A stretch of DNA of 64,000 nucleotides, taken from assembly GCF_002943465.1 (NCBI RefSeq), contig NZ_PTQY01000006.1:186001-250000 (forward strand). The letters run 5' to 3'. This DNA comes from Rhodoferax sp. TS-BS-61-7 (GTDB lineage Bacteria > Pseudomonadota > Gammaproteobacteria > Burkholderiales > Burkholderiaceae_C). Of the stretch, positions 32,759 to 41,519 are shown piece after piece (position 1 is the stretch's first letter; each line of letters begins with the position of its first letter). The notes under the pieces were generated by a model. It was not told the origin of the DNA. It saw only the letters and a program-made list of their open reading frames with translations, and searched no databases. Position numbers and translations under genes: made by a program.

Positions 32759-33733
32759 ATGAAGAGCAATGTATTGGGGTCTTCGGGAATCTTGTGCTCC
32801 AGCGTGGGCCTGGGCACCTGGGCCATGGGCGGGTGGATGTGGGGTGGCAACGACGACGGGGCCGCCATCCGCTCCATCCACGCCGCGCTGGACGCGGGCG
32901 TCAACTTCATCGACACCGCGCCGGCGTATGGCTTGGGCCATGCTGAAGCACTGGTGGGCACCGCTATCCAGGGGCGGCGCGACCAGGTGGTGCTGGCCAC
33001 CAAATGCGGATTGGTGTGGCACACCCAACGCGGCACCCTGTTCTTTAACGAAGAAGGCAAAGACGTGTACCGCTACCTGGGCAAGGAGTCCATCGCCCAC
33101 GAGGTAGAGCAAAGCCTGGCCCGCCTGAAGACCGACTACATCGACCTGTACTTCACCCACTGGCAAGACGCGACCACGCCCATTGCCGAAACCATGGAGG
33201 CGCTGCTGAGTCTGAAGAAGCAGGGAAAAATCCGCGCCATCGGCATCAGCAATGCCGACGAGGCTATCCTGGCCGAGTACCTGCGTTATGGCCCGGTGGA
33301 CGCGATTCAGGAACGTTACAGCCTGCTGGACCGCGGCATCGAGAAAGACCTGATTCCCCTGTGCCGCGCCAACCAGGTGTCGGTGCACGGCTACTCGTCG
33401 CTGGCGCTGGGCCTGCTGGCCGGCCCCATCGACCCCGCGCGCGTGTTTGGGGGCGACGACCAGCGCAAAGACAACCCCCGCTTCAGTGCCGAGAACCGGG
33501 CGCACCTGGTGAACTTCTTTGCCGCTGTCGAGCCCATCCGCGCCTACCACGGCTGCAGCTATGGGCAGCTGATGATTGCCTGGTCCCTGTCCAACGTGGA
33601 CGTGGCCTTGTGCGGCGCCCGCACGCCCGCGCAGGCCCAAGACAACGCCGGTGCTGGCGCCATCGCACTCACCCCGGCCGAGCTGCAAGCCATTGCCGCC
33701 GCCGCCCAAACCCATTTGCACACGATTGTTTAA
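32759..33733 (+). CDS. aldo-keto reductase
   Basis: The 324-residue TIM-barrel NADPH-type oxidoreductase has the catalytic tetrad visible as Asp52 and Tyr57 (DTAPAYGLG), Lys82 (ATKCG) and His134 (FTHWQD). The C-terminal NADP-binding part contains VALCGARTPAQAQDN. The start at 32759 follows AGAGGA by seven bases. It probably interconverts an aldehyde or ketose with the alcohol in the pathway. It is 10 bases ahead of the aldolase and divergent from the kinase. Confidence 0.92.
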   Translation: MKSNVLGSSGILCSSVGLGTWAMGGWMWGGNDDGAAIRSIHAALDAGVNFIDTAPAYGLGHAEALVGTAIQGRRDQVVLATKCGLVWHTQRGTLFFNEEGKDVYRYLGKESIAHEVEQSLARLKTDYIDLYFTHWQDATTPIAETMEALLSLKKQGKIRAIGISNADEAILAEYLRYGPVDAIQERYSLLDRGIEKDLIPLCRANQVSVHGYSSLALGLLAGPIDPARVFGGDDQRKDNPRFSAENRAHLVNFFAAVEPIRAYHGCSYGQLMIAWSLSNVDVALCGARTPAQAQDNAGAGAIALTPAELQAIAAAAQTHLHTIV

Positions 33734-33743
33734 AGGAAAACCC

Positions 33744-34577
33744 ATGAAAGAGATTCGCCTCCAACGGCTGTTCCAAAACGGCGGCTGTCTGGATATCGCC
33801 ATTGACCACGGTGTCTGCAACGAACCTTCGTTTCTGGATGGGCTAGAAGACATGCCCGCGGTGGTGGACGCCTTGGTGCAGGCCCAGCCCGATGCCATCC
33901 AGATGAACTATGGCCAGGCCGACCTGCTGCAACGCCGCCCCGGCCGTACCAAGCCCGCGCTGGTGATGCGCGTGGACATGGGCAACCCCTACAACGCCAC
34001 CGTGCACCGCGTCATGTGGGCGCTGCTGCAGAACAAAAAAGACCCGGTGCTGCCTGCGGTGCAGATGGATGCATCGTGTGTGGTGGTCAACCTGTTCATG
34101 CTGCCGAATGAACCGGACCTGTTCCGCCAGTGTGTGGAGAACATTTCCATCGTGCGTGCGGACTGCGACAAGTACGGCATGCCCCTGATGATCGAACCAC
34201 TGGTGATGCGCCCGCACAGCGAGAAGGGCGGCTACATGGTGGACGGTGATGCCGAAAAAATTGTCACCTTGGTGCGCCTGGCGCGCGAGATGGGCGCCGA
34301 CATCATCAAGGCCGACCCCACGGCAGATGCCAATGAATTCCACCGCGTGGTGGAGGCCGCCCGCTGCCCGGTGCTGGTGCGTGGCGGTGGCCGCGAAGAC
34401 CTGCGCCAAGTCTTTGCCCGCTCCCGCACCCTGCTGGACCAGGGCGCGGTGGGCATGGTGTATGGCCGCAATGTGTACCAGCACCAGAGCCCGCAAGCAG
34501 TGGTCAAAGCCCTGATGGCCATGATCCATAACGGGGCCAGCGCGGAAGAGGCTTGGGCGTTGTACGAAGGTAAGTAG
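33744..34577 (+). CDS. class I aldolase, DhnA/LsrF (DeoC/FbaB) family
   Basis: The product is 277 residues from the ATG at 33744, preceded by AAAGGAAAACCC. Key segments are LDIAIDHGVCNEP (as in archaeal-type FbaB), ALVMRVDMGNPYN, MPLMIEPLVMRP, Schiff-base Lys189 in GADIIKADPT, and the phosphate-binding LVRGGGRED followed by GAVGMVYGRNVY. In this family the substrate is usually a phosphorylated ketose cleaved to DHAP or a related fragment. It ends the aldo-keto reductase operon and is the last pathway gene before the palindromic repeat and the small island. Confidence 0.9.
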   Translation: MKEIRLQRLFQNGGCLDIAIDHGVCNEPSFLDGLEDMPAVVDALVQAQPDAIQMNYGQADLLQRRPGRTKPALVMRVDMGNPYNATVHRVMWALLQNKKDPVLPAVQMDASCVVVNLFMLPNEPDLFRQCVENISIVRADCDKYGMPLMIEPLVMRPHSEKGGYMVDGDAEKIVTLVRLAREMGADIIKADPTADANEFHRVVEAARCPVLVRGGGREDLRQVFARSRTLLDQGAVGMVYGRNVYQHQSPQAVVKALMAMIHNGASAEEAWALYEGK

Positions 34578-34586
34578 ACGAAGCTT

Positions 34587-34637
34587 GAAACAAAAACAGC
34601 TCCTAAGTTAGGAGCTGTTTGCGCAATATCCACGGGG
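34587..34637 (+). repeat. palindromic repeat copy 4, left boundary of the small island
   Basis: Starting GAAACAAAAACAGC, it contains a perfect 13-base inverted repeat with arms AAACAGCTCCTAA and TTAGGAGCTGTTT around one base (34594-34620), then GCGCAATATCCACGGGG. It shares 47 of 51 positions with copy 5 at 36846-36896, in direct orientation. Confidence 0.9.
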
Positions 34638-34695
34638 GATATCGGCCGATTACTCTCTCATTCCCGCTTGAACTTGCGAGTGTTTCCCTTGTAGT

Positions 34696-35187
34696 TCATT
34701 TCTTCGGCGTTGCCTTCTCAAAGACGCCGCTAAGGACCTCTTTCAAAACTGTTTTTAGGAGCGGCTCGGAGTTGACTTTCATGGCCGCCCCCGCTTTGTC
34801 TTGCAACGAAACGAACTTTCCTGCGAAAGGAGATTGTTGTTTGTCCGACGCTACGGAATCGAACTCTGCAGCAGTCATCAGTGGCGCCCATGCCTGCGCG
34901 AGGTTGGCATTCCATTGCTCCCGGTACTTTGGCAAAACCAGTGCCATTTCCGCCTTCAGTAACTCATCGGCCTTTTGTGGATTAAGTGTCGTCTCTACGA
35001 TTTTGAAAGTAGTCGTGGTCTTGGCGATTTGGTAGGTCAAGCCAGCCAGGTTGTCACCGAGGCGCAGGGCTTTGACCATCTTGAGTGCGCTGTCTTCACT
35101 CTGCCCAAATGCAAGGGTGGCTGCAAAGAAGAATGTCCATGCAGTTGTGCGGCGCATGAGAGAGGTGAATATTCTGAAATTTGGCAT
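34696..35187 (-). CDS. exported hypothetical protein, DUF2059-like
   Basis: The 163-residue protein has a plausible signal peptide (RRTTAWTFFFAATLAFGQ; an internal Met at residue 11 may be the real start). The rest is helical. The stretch PLMTAAEFDSVASDKQQSPF, followed by AGKFVSL, resembles the DUF2059 pattern in which a helix precedes a short 'SP' motif, but the match is weak. Function unknown. It is the last gene of the AT-richer four-gene island and lies 11 bases downstream of the Imm35-like gene. Confidence 0.65.
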   Translation of the reverse strand: MPNFRIFTSLMRRTTAWTFFFAATLAFGQSEDSALKMVKALRLGDNLAGLTYQIAKTTTTFKIVETTLNPQKADELLKAEMALVLPKYREQWNANLAQAWAPLMTAAEFDSVASDKQQSPFAGKFVSLQDKAGAAMKVNSEPLLKTVLKEVLSGVFEKATPKK

Positions 35188-35198
35188 AGCTTTAGCGT

Positions 35199-35825
35199 TT
35201 ATGTTGGGATGCTCAAGTCATAACTTTCATAGCGAACCCGCGCTTCAAAGCCGGCTGATGCGAGAGCAAGAACAAGAGCTTTTGCCTCTGCAACGGACAG
35301 AGTGGACACAATGGAAGGCTGACTCGCAAGGCACAAGTCGACCGCGTTCTTCGCTTGCGCAAGTCCAAGGGTGGAGTGCTGACGAACGGCTTGAATCGCC
35401 GATATGACTAGCGCATCCTTGCGCCAACCATTGATGAAAACCTCGGGCACCTCTTTTGCATTTGGATTCCCGCAAGCTTTAAAGGCGGCCACTGACTCTG
35501 CAAGTGGTCGGTGATAGCTGACGAAAAAAGGGTGTCCATCAGAGCGTGAAACAAATAGTGGTGCGTTGCCTGCAACAGAATTCCTGAAGTCGCCGGTCTT
35601 CATGTAGCGAGCGGATTGATAGTAAAAGACCCAACCGACGTCGAATTCCTCGGTCTTACTGGAGAGCAATTGCAGTTCTACCCCGATAGAGCTTCGTGAA
35701 AGAAGCTCACGGTTAGCAACCTCGTTGGCTTGGGAAAGACTGAGATTCATTTGATTGGTAACGTCCAATGTCACTGGCATACGGCACACACCGCCAAACT
35801 GCAGCTGGAGTTTGCTTGTCCGCAT
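35199..35825 (-). CDS. Imm35/YrhB-like immunity domain fused to a ribosomal L7/L12 C-terminal-like domain
   Basis: The 208-residue protein has two parts. Residues about 45-115 read DVGWVFYYQSARYMKTGDFR, then NSVAGNAPLFVSRSDG and FFVSYHRPL, the pattern of the YrhB/Immunity-35 family (GWVFFYNS...GN.P..V). Residues about 135-200 (DALVISAIQAVRQHSTLGLA, QAKNAVDLCL, AEAKALVLALASAGFEARV) follow the L7/L12 C-terminal fold motif LGLKEAKxLV. Imm35 proteins usually neutralise polymorphic toxins, but no toxin gene is adjacent, so this is an orphan or has been recruited. Met26 (MNLSLSQ) is an alternative start. Confidence 0.75.
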   Translation of the reverse strand: MRTSKLQLQFGGVCRMPVTLDVTNQMNLSLSQANEVANRELLSRSSIGVELQLLSSKTEEFDVGWVFYYQSARYMKTGDFRNSVAGNAPLFVSRSDGHPFFVSYHRPLAESVAAFKACGNPNAKEVPEVFINGWRKDALVISAIQAVRQHSTLGLAQAKNAVDLCLASQPSIVSTLSVAEAKALVLALASAGFEARVRYESYDLSIPT

Positions 35826-35836
35826 GGGCTGATCTG

Positions 35837-36256
35837 TTAAGGCTGCGCTGCAACAGCTTGCCTCCGGGTGAAGGAGCGGAAGACTTGCATATGCACCATA
35901 TATGCAACGACGAGCGCGACCACCACGAGTGCCCAGTGCCAGGGCTCAAAGCCTGATTGGTTGAAACGAATGGGCAGGTTAGTGGCTTCGACGAGCAAGG
36001 CGACCTCGACAGCAGCCAAGAAGACAGACGCGAAGTAGCACCAAGTTGGCGTGGGTGCAGGTGCGAGTGTTTGTTGCCTGTGGCGGCCAGCAAGGCGCAG
36101 AAAGAAGCCAAGCGCGATTGCACCCAGGACCACCGCGAGCATCAGTTTTCCGAGGACAGCGACAAGGGAAGCTCCTGCAACAGACAGAACCAAGCCAGCC
36201 ACATCGACAACGACCAGAACCCCATCAACAACTTTTCGTTTGAGTGCTAAAAACAT
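35837..36256 (-). CDS. small membrane protein, unknown function
   Basis: The 139-residue protein has three to four hydrophobic helices: VDGVLVVVDVAGLVLSVAGA, LGKLMLAVVLGAIALGFFL, CYFASVFLAAVEVALLV and WALVVVALVVAYMVHM. The ends are basic (FLALKRK, SFTRRQ). I recognise no family. It lies 11 bases ahead of the Imm35-like gene and probably shares its transcript. Confidence 0.65.
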   Translation of the reverse strand: MFLALKRKVVDGVLVVVDVAGLVLSVAGASLVAVLGKLMLAVVLGAIALGFFLRLAGRHRQQTLAPAPTPTWCYFASVFLAAVEVALLVEATNLPIRFNQSGFEPWHWALVVVALVVAYMVHMQVFRSFTRRQAVAAQP

Positions 36257-36349
36257 TTTGTTTTGGGAGTATTAACGTCCGAGGGCACTGGCCCGCTGCT
36301 GTGTATCCGCATGGACCAAAGTGTTAAGCGTCATCTTCAGCATAGCCAA

Positions 36350-36652
36350 TCACCCGCTAACTGTTGCCAAGAATTTCTTATGAAACTCGGCTGCGATTTC
36401 GACCTGCTCCATCGCCAGTGCTGCTTGCTCAAGCCTGCGCCAGAACGCAGCTTTGCACAGGTGGTTTTCTCCTATGGTGGCAATTTCTTGCAGGGCGAGG
36501 CCAAGCTCATTGTGGTCAAGGAACTCATCAAATTGATCGAGAGACGTGGTTACCTCACTGAATGAAGAACTTGAAGCAACGAGATAGCGGCGTGCATCTT
36601 TTAGATTTTCTTCAACGATGCCCGATTGCTTGAAGAGACGCGGGTCGTTCAT
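36350..36652 (-). CDS. small helical hypothetical protein, possibly MafI-like immunity protein
   Basis: The 100-residue soluble, helical protein has a segment FDEFLDHNELGLALQEIATI that resembles the core of MafI-family immunity proteins (a helix ending in 'FxELGLAxExL'). The similarity is short, so the family call is tentative. It is the first gene of the AT-richer island. The 190 bases upstream to repeat copy 5 are AT-rich and hold no gene that I can see, so the island promoter is probably there. Confidence 0.55.
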   Translation of the reverse strand: MNDPRLFKQSGIVEENLKDARRYLVASSSSFSEVTTSLDQFDEFLDHNELGLALQEIATIGENHLCKAAFWRRLEQAALAMEQVEIAAEFHKKFLATVSG

Positions 36653-36845
36653 GCAGCCTCACTTGATATAGACCGCAGAACTGCGAAAAAACATGGCCGA
36701 ATGTTCATGGTGCGCGCCTCCTTTGCAGCAGCTAAGTGATTGCTTTCACTCGTTTTTCAGGAAGTATAGGGTCTTGTACTAATCCCAAAAAATAAACCGC
36801 GAATCCACGAAAACGTGCAGAGTCGCCATCAATACAACCAAGCCA

Positions 36846-36910
36846 GAAACAAAAACAGCTCCTAAATTAGGAGCTGTTTGCGCAATATTCATGGGCTCTA
36901 GAGCCCGATT
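36846..36910 (+). repeat. palindromic repeat copy 5, right boundary of the small island
   Basis: Starts GAAACAAAAACAGC exactly as copy 4, with the perfect 13-base inverted repeat at 36853-36879, then GCGCAATATTCATGGGC and TCTAGAGCCCGATTTGGC. Its end abuts the stop codon of the outer-membrane efflux gene. Confidence 0.9.
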
Positions 36911-36916
36911 TGGCTA

Positions 36917-38350
36917 TTATTTCTGCTCTGCAGCAGCCTCCGTCCAGCCACCGCCCAACACCTTGTACAAGGTGACCAGGTTTTGCAGTTGTAGCGCCTG
37001 CACTTGCACCACCGCTTGCTGCGCGGTGAAGAGCGAGCGTTGGGCGTCCAGCACGTCAAACGAGCTGGCCACACCGTTCTGGAAGCGCAGGTCGGTCAGG
37101 CCCATGCGGGTCTTTTCGGCTTCCAGTTGTGCGGTCTGTGCCTGCAGCTGGTCGCCCAGCGTGGCGCGGCCGGCCAGGGCGTCGGCGACTTCGCGGAAGC
37201 CCGTTTGAATGGCCTTCTCGTACTGGGCCACGGCAATCTCCTTGTTCACCTTGGCGGCTTCCAGGTTGGCCTGGTTGCGGCCCGCGTCAAACAGCGGCAT
37301 CAGCAGCTGGGGCACAAAACTCCAGACGCTGGTGCCGTTGCTGAACAGGGTTTCCAGGTCGTTGCTGGCCACACCCGCGCTGGCGGTGAGCGTGATGCGC
37401 GGGAAGAAAGCCGCGCGTGCGGCACCAATGTTGGCGTTCAGGGCCAGCAGGTTTTGCTCGGCCTGGCGTACATCGGGGCGGCGCACCAGCAGCTCCGATG
37501 GCACACCAGCTGGCAGGTCGCTCAAAAAGCCTTGCTCGGCCATGGACACACCGGCGGGCAAGTCGGCAGGCAGGGGCTGGCCCACCAGCAGCACCAGGGC
37601 GTTTTCGTCTTGGGCACGCTGGCGGGTCAGTTGGGCCAGCGACACCTTGGCAGCTTCCAGCAACGACTGGGCGCTGCTGAGGTCCAGCTTGGAGGCCGCA
37701 TCGTTATCAAACTTGAGCTGCATGAGGCGCAACGACTCTTGGCGCGTCTTCAGTGTTTCACGTGTGGCGCGTAGCAGTTCGTCGTCGGCCAGCAGGTTCA
37801 GGTAGGTGTTGGCCACCGACGCGATCAGGCTGATCTGCACCGTCTTGCGGGCTTCTTCGGTACCCAGCAGCTGGGCCTGGGCGGCCTGGCTCAGGGCCCG
37901 CACGCGGCCAAAGAAGTCCAGCTCATACGCGGTAACGCTCAGGCCGGCCGTATAGCTGCTGGTGACGGCGCCGTTGGCGGCCGGGCCACGGCTGCCGTTG
38001 ATGCCGGCGTTTACCGTGGGCAATTGGTCGGCGCGGGCCACCTGCAGCTTGGCGCGGGTTTGCTCGATGTTGAGCACGGCCACGCGCAGGTCGCGGTTGT
38101 TTTGCAGGGCCAGCTCAATCAGGCGCTTGAGGCGCGCATCCTTGAAGAAGGTTTGCCATTCAATGTCGGCCGCGGTGCGGGCGGTCGCGTTGGCCGCAGG
38201 GGCTGGTTCCGCTGCGGTGGCAAAGCTCTCGGCCACCGGTGCCGCCGGGCGGCTGAAGGTGGGGATGAAGCTGCAACCGGCCAGCCACAGCGCGGCTGAC
38301 AGGGTGGCCAAGCGCGCCACCGGGCGGCTGGGGGAGAAATGCTTACTCAT
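36917..38350 (-). CDS. RND efflux outer-membrane lipoprotein (OprM/NodT family)
   Basis: The product is 477 residues from the ATG at 38350. The lipoprotein signal MSKHFSPSRPVARLATLSAA, then LWLAGC, places the lipidated cysteine at 26. Two OEP repeats of alpha-hairpins form the trimeric tunnel; SLLEAAKVSLAQLTRQRAQ, RRPDVRQAEQNLLALNANIG and ARAAFFPRITLTAS are typical. It is the exit duct for the pump encoded just upstream and overlaps its stop by eight bases. Confidence 0.93.
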   Translation of the reverse strand: MSKHFSPSRPVARLATLSAALWLAGCSFIPTFSRPAAPVAESFATAAEPAPAANATARTAADIEWQTFFKDARLKRLIELALQNNRDLRVAVLNIEQTRAKLQVARADQLPTVNAGINGSRGPAANGAVTSSYTAGLSVTAYELDFFGRVRALSQAAQAQLLGTEEARKTVQISLIASVANTYLNLLADDELLRATRETLKTRQESLRLMQLKFDNDAASKLDLSSAQSLLEAAKVSLAQLTRQRAQDENALVLLVGQPLPADLPAGVSMAEQGFLSDLPAGVPSELLVRRPDVRQAEQNLLALNANIGAARAAFFPRITLTASAGVASNDLETLFSNGTSVWSFVPQLLMPLFDAGRNQANLEAAKVNKEIAVAQYEKAIQTGFREVADALAGRATLGDQLQAQTAQLEAEKTRMGLTDLRFQNGVASSFDVLDAQRSLFTAQQAVVQVQALQLQNLVTLYKVLGGGWTEAAAEQK

Positions 38351-41300
38351 GGGTATCCACTCCGATTTGGTGTCCGTGTTCTGCGTCAAATTGGCGCTGG
38401 CGTTCGCTGCCCTTGAAGATGCTGCGCACCACCACAAAGAAGATGGGCACAAAAAACACCGCGAGGACCGTGCCCACCGCCATGCCACCGATCACACCGG
38501 TGCCGATGGCGCGCTGGCTGGCCGAGCCGGCGCCGCTGGCAATGGCCAGGGGCAACACGCCCAGCATGAAGGCCAAGGAGGTCATCACGATGGGGCGGAA
38601 GCGCATGTGTGCCGCGGCCAGGGCCGACTCGATCACGCTCTTGCCTTGGGCCTGCAGGTCCTTGGCAAATTCAATGATCAGAATCGCGTTTTTGGCAGAC
38701 AGACCAATGATGGTGATCAGGCCGACCTGGAAGTACACATCGTTGGCATAACCCCGGAACAGGGTGGCCAGCACCACACCCAGCACGCCCAGCGGCACCA
38801 CCAAAATCACCGACAGCGGGATGGACCAGCTTTCGTACAGCGCGGCCAGGCACAAGAACACAGCCAGGATGGCGAAGGCGTACAGGATTGTGGCTTGTGA
38901 GCCGGCCTGTTTTTCCTGGCGCGACTGGCCGGTCCACTCAAAACCAAAGCCTGGCGGCAACTGGGCCGCGAGTTTTTCCATCTCGTCCATGGCTTCGCCG
39001 GTGCTGAAGCCAGCGGCTGCCGCACCACCAATACGCATGGCGGGGTAGCCGTTGTAACGCACGGTTTGCATGGCGCCCTTGATCCAGCGGGTGCTGGCAA
39101 AGGCGGACAGCGGCACGGCCTTGCCCTGGTTGTTCATGGCGTTGAATTTCAACAAATCGTCGGGCTGCATACGCGCCGTGGCATCTGCTTGCACCACCAC
39201 GCGTTGCAGGCGGCCCGCGTTGGGGAAGTCGTTGATGTAGCTTGAACCCAGCGCCGTAGAGATGGTGCTGTTGATCGAATCAAAACTCACGCCCAGGGCG
39301 CTGGCCTTGTCGCGGTCAATATCGATTTGCAGTTGGGGCGCGTCTTCCAGACCGTCGGGGCGCACTTGCGTGAGCACCTTGCTCTTGGAGGCCATGCCCA
39401 GCAGCTGGTTGCGTGCGTTGACCAGGGCATCGTGTCCGTTGCCTGCACGGTCTTGCAAGCGGAAGGTGAAGCCCGAGGCCGAACCCAGTTCGGGGATGGG
39501 GGGCGGGCTCAGCGGGAAGATAAACGCATCGCGAATGCCCATGAGTGCGCCAAACGCACGGCCAGCCAGCGCCTCCGCAGAGTGGGCGGGGCCTGGGCGG
39601 TCGGCCCAGTCTTTCAGCGTCACAAACGCCAGCGCCGCGTTTTGGCCCTGGCCCGAGAAGCTGAAGCCCAACACGGCCACCATGCTCTGCACTTCGGGTT
39701 GCTTCAAGATGAAACCTTCGACCTGCTGCATCACCGACAAGGTGCGCGCCTGGGTGGCACCCGGGGGCAGCTGCACGTTCACGATGATGTTGCCCTGGTC
39801 TTCACCCGGCAAGAAAGAGGTAGGCAGGCGCAGGTAGACCACGGCCACGGCACCAATGATGGCGGCGTAGATGACCAGGTAACGGCCAGCCTTTTTGAGC
39901 AGGCGCGTGACCACACTCTCATAACCCTTGGCAGTGCTGTTGAAGCGGCGGTTGAACCAACCAAAGAAGCCGGTTTTGGCATGCGCGTGGCCAGCCTCCA
40001 CAGGCTTGAGCAGCGTGGCACACAGCGCAGGGGTGAGCGACAGGGCCAGGAAGGCCGAGAACGCGATGGAGCTCACCATCACCGCCGAGAACTGGCGGTA
40101 AATATTGCCCACCGAGCCCGAGAAGAAGGCGAGTGGCACAAACACCGCAATCAGCACCACGGTCACGCCCACAATGGCACCGGAGATTTGGCCCATGGCC
40201 TTGCGGGTGGCCTGCAGCGGCGGAAGGCCTTCCTCGCTCATGATGCGCTCGACGTTCTCCACCACCACGATGGCGTCGTCCACCACGATACCAATCACCA
40301 GCACCATGCCGAACATGGTCAACACGTTGATGGACATGCCCAGCGCCAGCAGCGTGGCAAAGGTGCCCAGCAGGGCCACCGGCACCACGATGGTGGGGAT
40401 GATGGTGTAGCGCCAGTTCTGCAAGAACAAGAACATCACCAGGAACACCAGCACCACGGCTTCGACCAGCGTCTCGGCCACTTGCGAGATGGAGATTTGC
40501 ACAAAGCGCGAGCTGTCGTACGGAATGCTCCACTTCACACCAGCGGGGAAGTAGGCCTGCAACTGTTCCATGCGCGCACGCACGGCCTTGGCTGCGGCCA
40601 TGGCGTTGCCGCTGGGGGACAGCTGCACGCCGATACCGACGGCGGGTTTGCCGTTCAGGCGGGCCGAGGTGCCATAACTCTGGGCACCCAGCTCGATGCG
40701 GGCCACGTCTTTCAGGCGCACGGCCGAGCCATCGGCGTTAGAGCGCAGAGCGATGTTGCCAAACTGCGCCACGCTGCCCAGCTGGCCGTTCACCACCACG
40801 GTGGCGGCAATGCTTTGACCGGTGATGTTGGGCAGGTCACCAATGGCGCCCGACGACACCTGCGCGTTTTGGGCGCGGATGGCGGCGTTTACCTCGGCGG
40901 TGGACAGGTTGAAGGCGGCCAGCTTGGCCGGGTCTACCCAGATACGCATGGCACGTTCGGTACCAAACAGCTGGGCCTGGCCGATGCCGGGCAGGCGCTG
41001 CAACTCGGGCACGATGTTGCGCGAGGCGTAGTCACCCAGCGCAATCGTGTCCAGCTCCGGGTTGTCCGAAGACAACATGGTGAACAGCAAGAAGTTGGAG
41101 CGTGACTTGTCCACGCGCACACCCTGCTGCGTCACCGCAGCGGGCAGGCGCGGGGTGGCGCGCGACAGGCGGTTTTGCACGTCCACCTGGGCCAGGTCGG
41201 CGTTGGTGCCGGTCTCAAAGGTCAGCGTGATGCTGCCGGAGCCGTCGGCTTGCGCCACCGACTCCATGTAGATCAGGCCGGGGGAGCCGTTCATTTCGCG

Positions 41301-41498
41301 TTCGATGACGGACAACACGCTGTCTTCCAGCGTCTGGGCCGACGCGCCGGGGTAGGCGGTGTTCACAACGATGGAGGGCGGCGCCACCGGTGGGTACTGC
41401 GAGATGGGCAACTGCGTAATCGCCACGCCGCCCATCACCAGGATGAACAGCGAGATCACCCATGCAAAGATGGGGCGGTTGATAAAAAACTGGGCCAT
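38343..41498 (-). CDS. acrB: RND multidrug efflux pump, inner-membrane subunit (AcrB/MexB type)
   Basis: The 1051-residue proton-driven pump has 12 membrane helices and two large periplasmic loops, full length for the HAE-1 family. The start is MAQFFINRPIFAWVISLFI. The TM4 proton-relay Asp pair is in VLVIGIVVDDAIVVVENVER, and the TM10 Lys in GLSAKNAILIIEFAKDL. GSASQRAIGTGVIGGMAVGT near the end is conserved. It works with the adaptor and outer-membrane genes on either side to export hydrophobic drugs or solvents. Confidence 0.95.
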   Translation of the reverse strand: MAQFFINRPIFAWVISLFILVMGGVAITQLPISQYPPVAPPSIVVNTAYPGASAQTLEDSVLSVIEREMNGSPGLIYMESVAQADGSGSITLTFETGTNADLAQVDVQNRLSRATPRLPAAVTQQGVRVDKSRSNFLLFTMLSSDNPELDTIALGDYASRNIVPELQRLPGIGQAQLFGTERAMRIWVDPAKLAAFNLSTAEVNAAIRAQNAQVSSGAIGDLPNITGQSIAATVVVNGQLGSVAQFGNIALRSNADGSAVRLKDVARIELGAQSYGTSARLNGKPAVGIGVQLSPSGNAMAAAKAVRARMEQLQAYFPAGVKWSIPYDSSRFVQISISQVAETLVEAVVLVFLVMFLFLQNWRYTIIPTIVVPVALLGTFATLLALGMSINVLTMFGMVLVIGIVVDDAIVVVENVERIMSEEGLPPLQATRKAMGQISGAIVGVTVVLIAVFVPLAFFSGSVGNIYRQFSAVMVSSIAFSAFLALSLTPALCATLLKPVEAGHAHAKTGFFGWFNRRFNSTAKGYESVVTRLLKKAGRYLVIYAAIIGAVAVVYLRLPTSFLPGEDQGNIIVNVQLPPGATQARTLSVMQQVEGFILKQPEVQSMVAVLGFSFSGQGQNAALAFVTLKDWADRPGPAHSAEALAGRAFGALMGIRDAFIFPLSPPPIPELGSASGFTFRLQDRAGNGHDALVNARNQLLGMASKSKVLTQVRPDGLEDAPQLQIDIDRDKASALGVSFDSINSTISTALGSSYINDFPNAGRLQRVVVQADATARMQPDDLLKFNAMNNQGKAVPLSAFASTRWIKGAMQTVRYNGYPAMRIGGAAAAGFSTGEAMDEMEKLAAQLPPGFGFEWTGQSRQEKQAGSQATILYAFAILAVFLCLAALYESWSIPLSVILVVPLGVLGVVLATLFRGYANDVYFQVGLITIIGLSAKNAILIIEFAKDLQAQGKSVIESALAAAHMRFRPIVMTSLAFMLGVLPLAIASGAGSASQRAIGTGVIGGMAVGTVLAVFFVPIFFVVVRSIFKGSERQRQFDAEHGHQIGVDTHE

Positions 41499-41519
41499 GG
41501 AAAAGTGCCTCGTGTGTGC

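Noticed and set aside
32751..32762. Four-codon upstream frame (ATG AAC AAA TGA) overlapping the aldo-keto reductase start
   Set aside because: It is too short to be distinguished from chance and shares the ribosome-binding site with the real start.
23000..34600. Genomic island or prophage around the catabolic cluster
   Set aside because: No integrase, transposase, tRNA or attachment-like direct repeats, and base composition is like that of the flanks.
39327..41105. Plus-strand frame of about 590 codons opposite acrB
   Set aside because: It is a low-complexity His/Gln/Gly-rich shadow of the pump gene; the sense strand encodes a complete RND protein.
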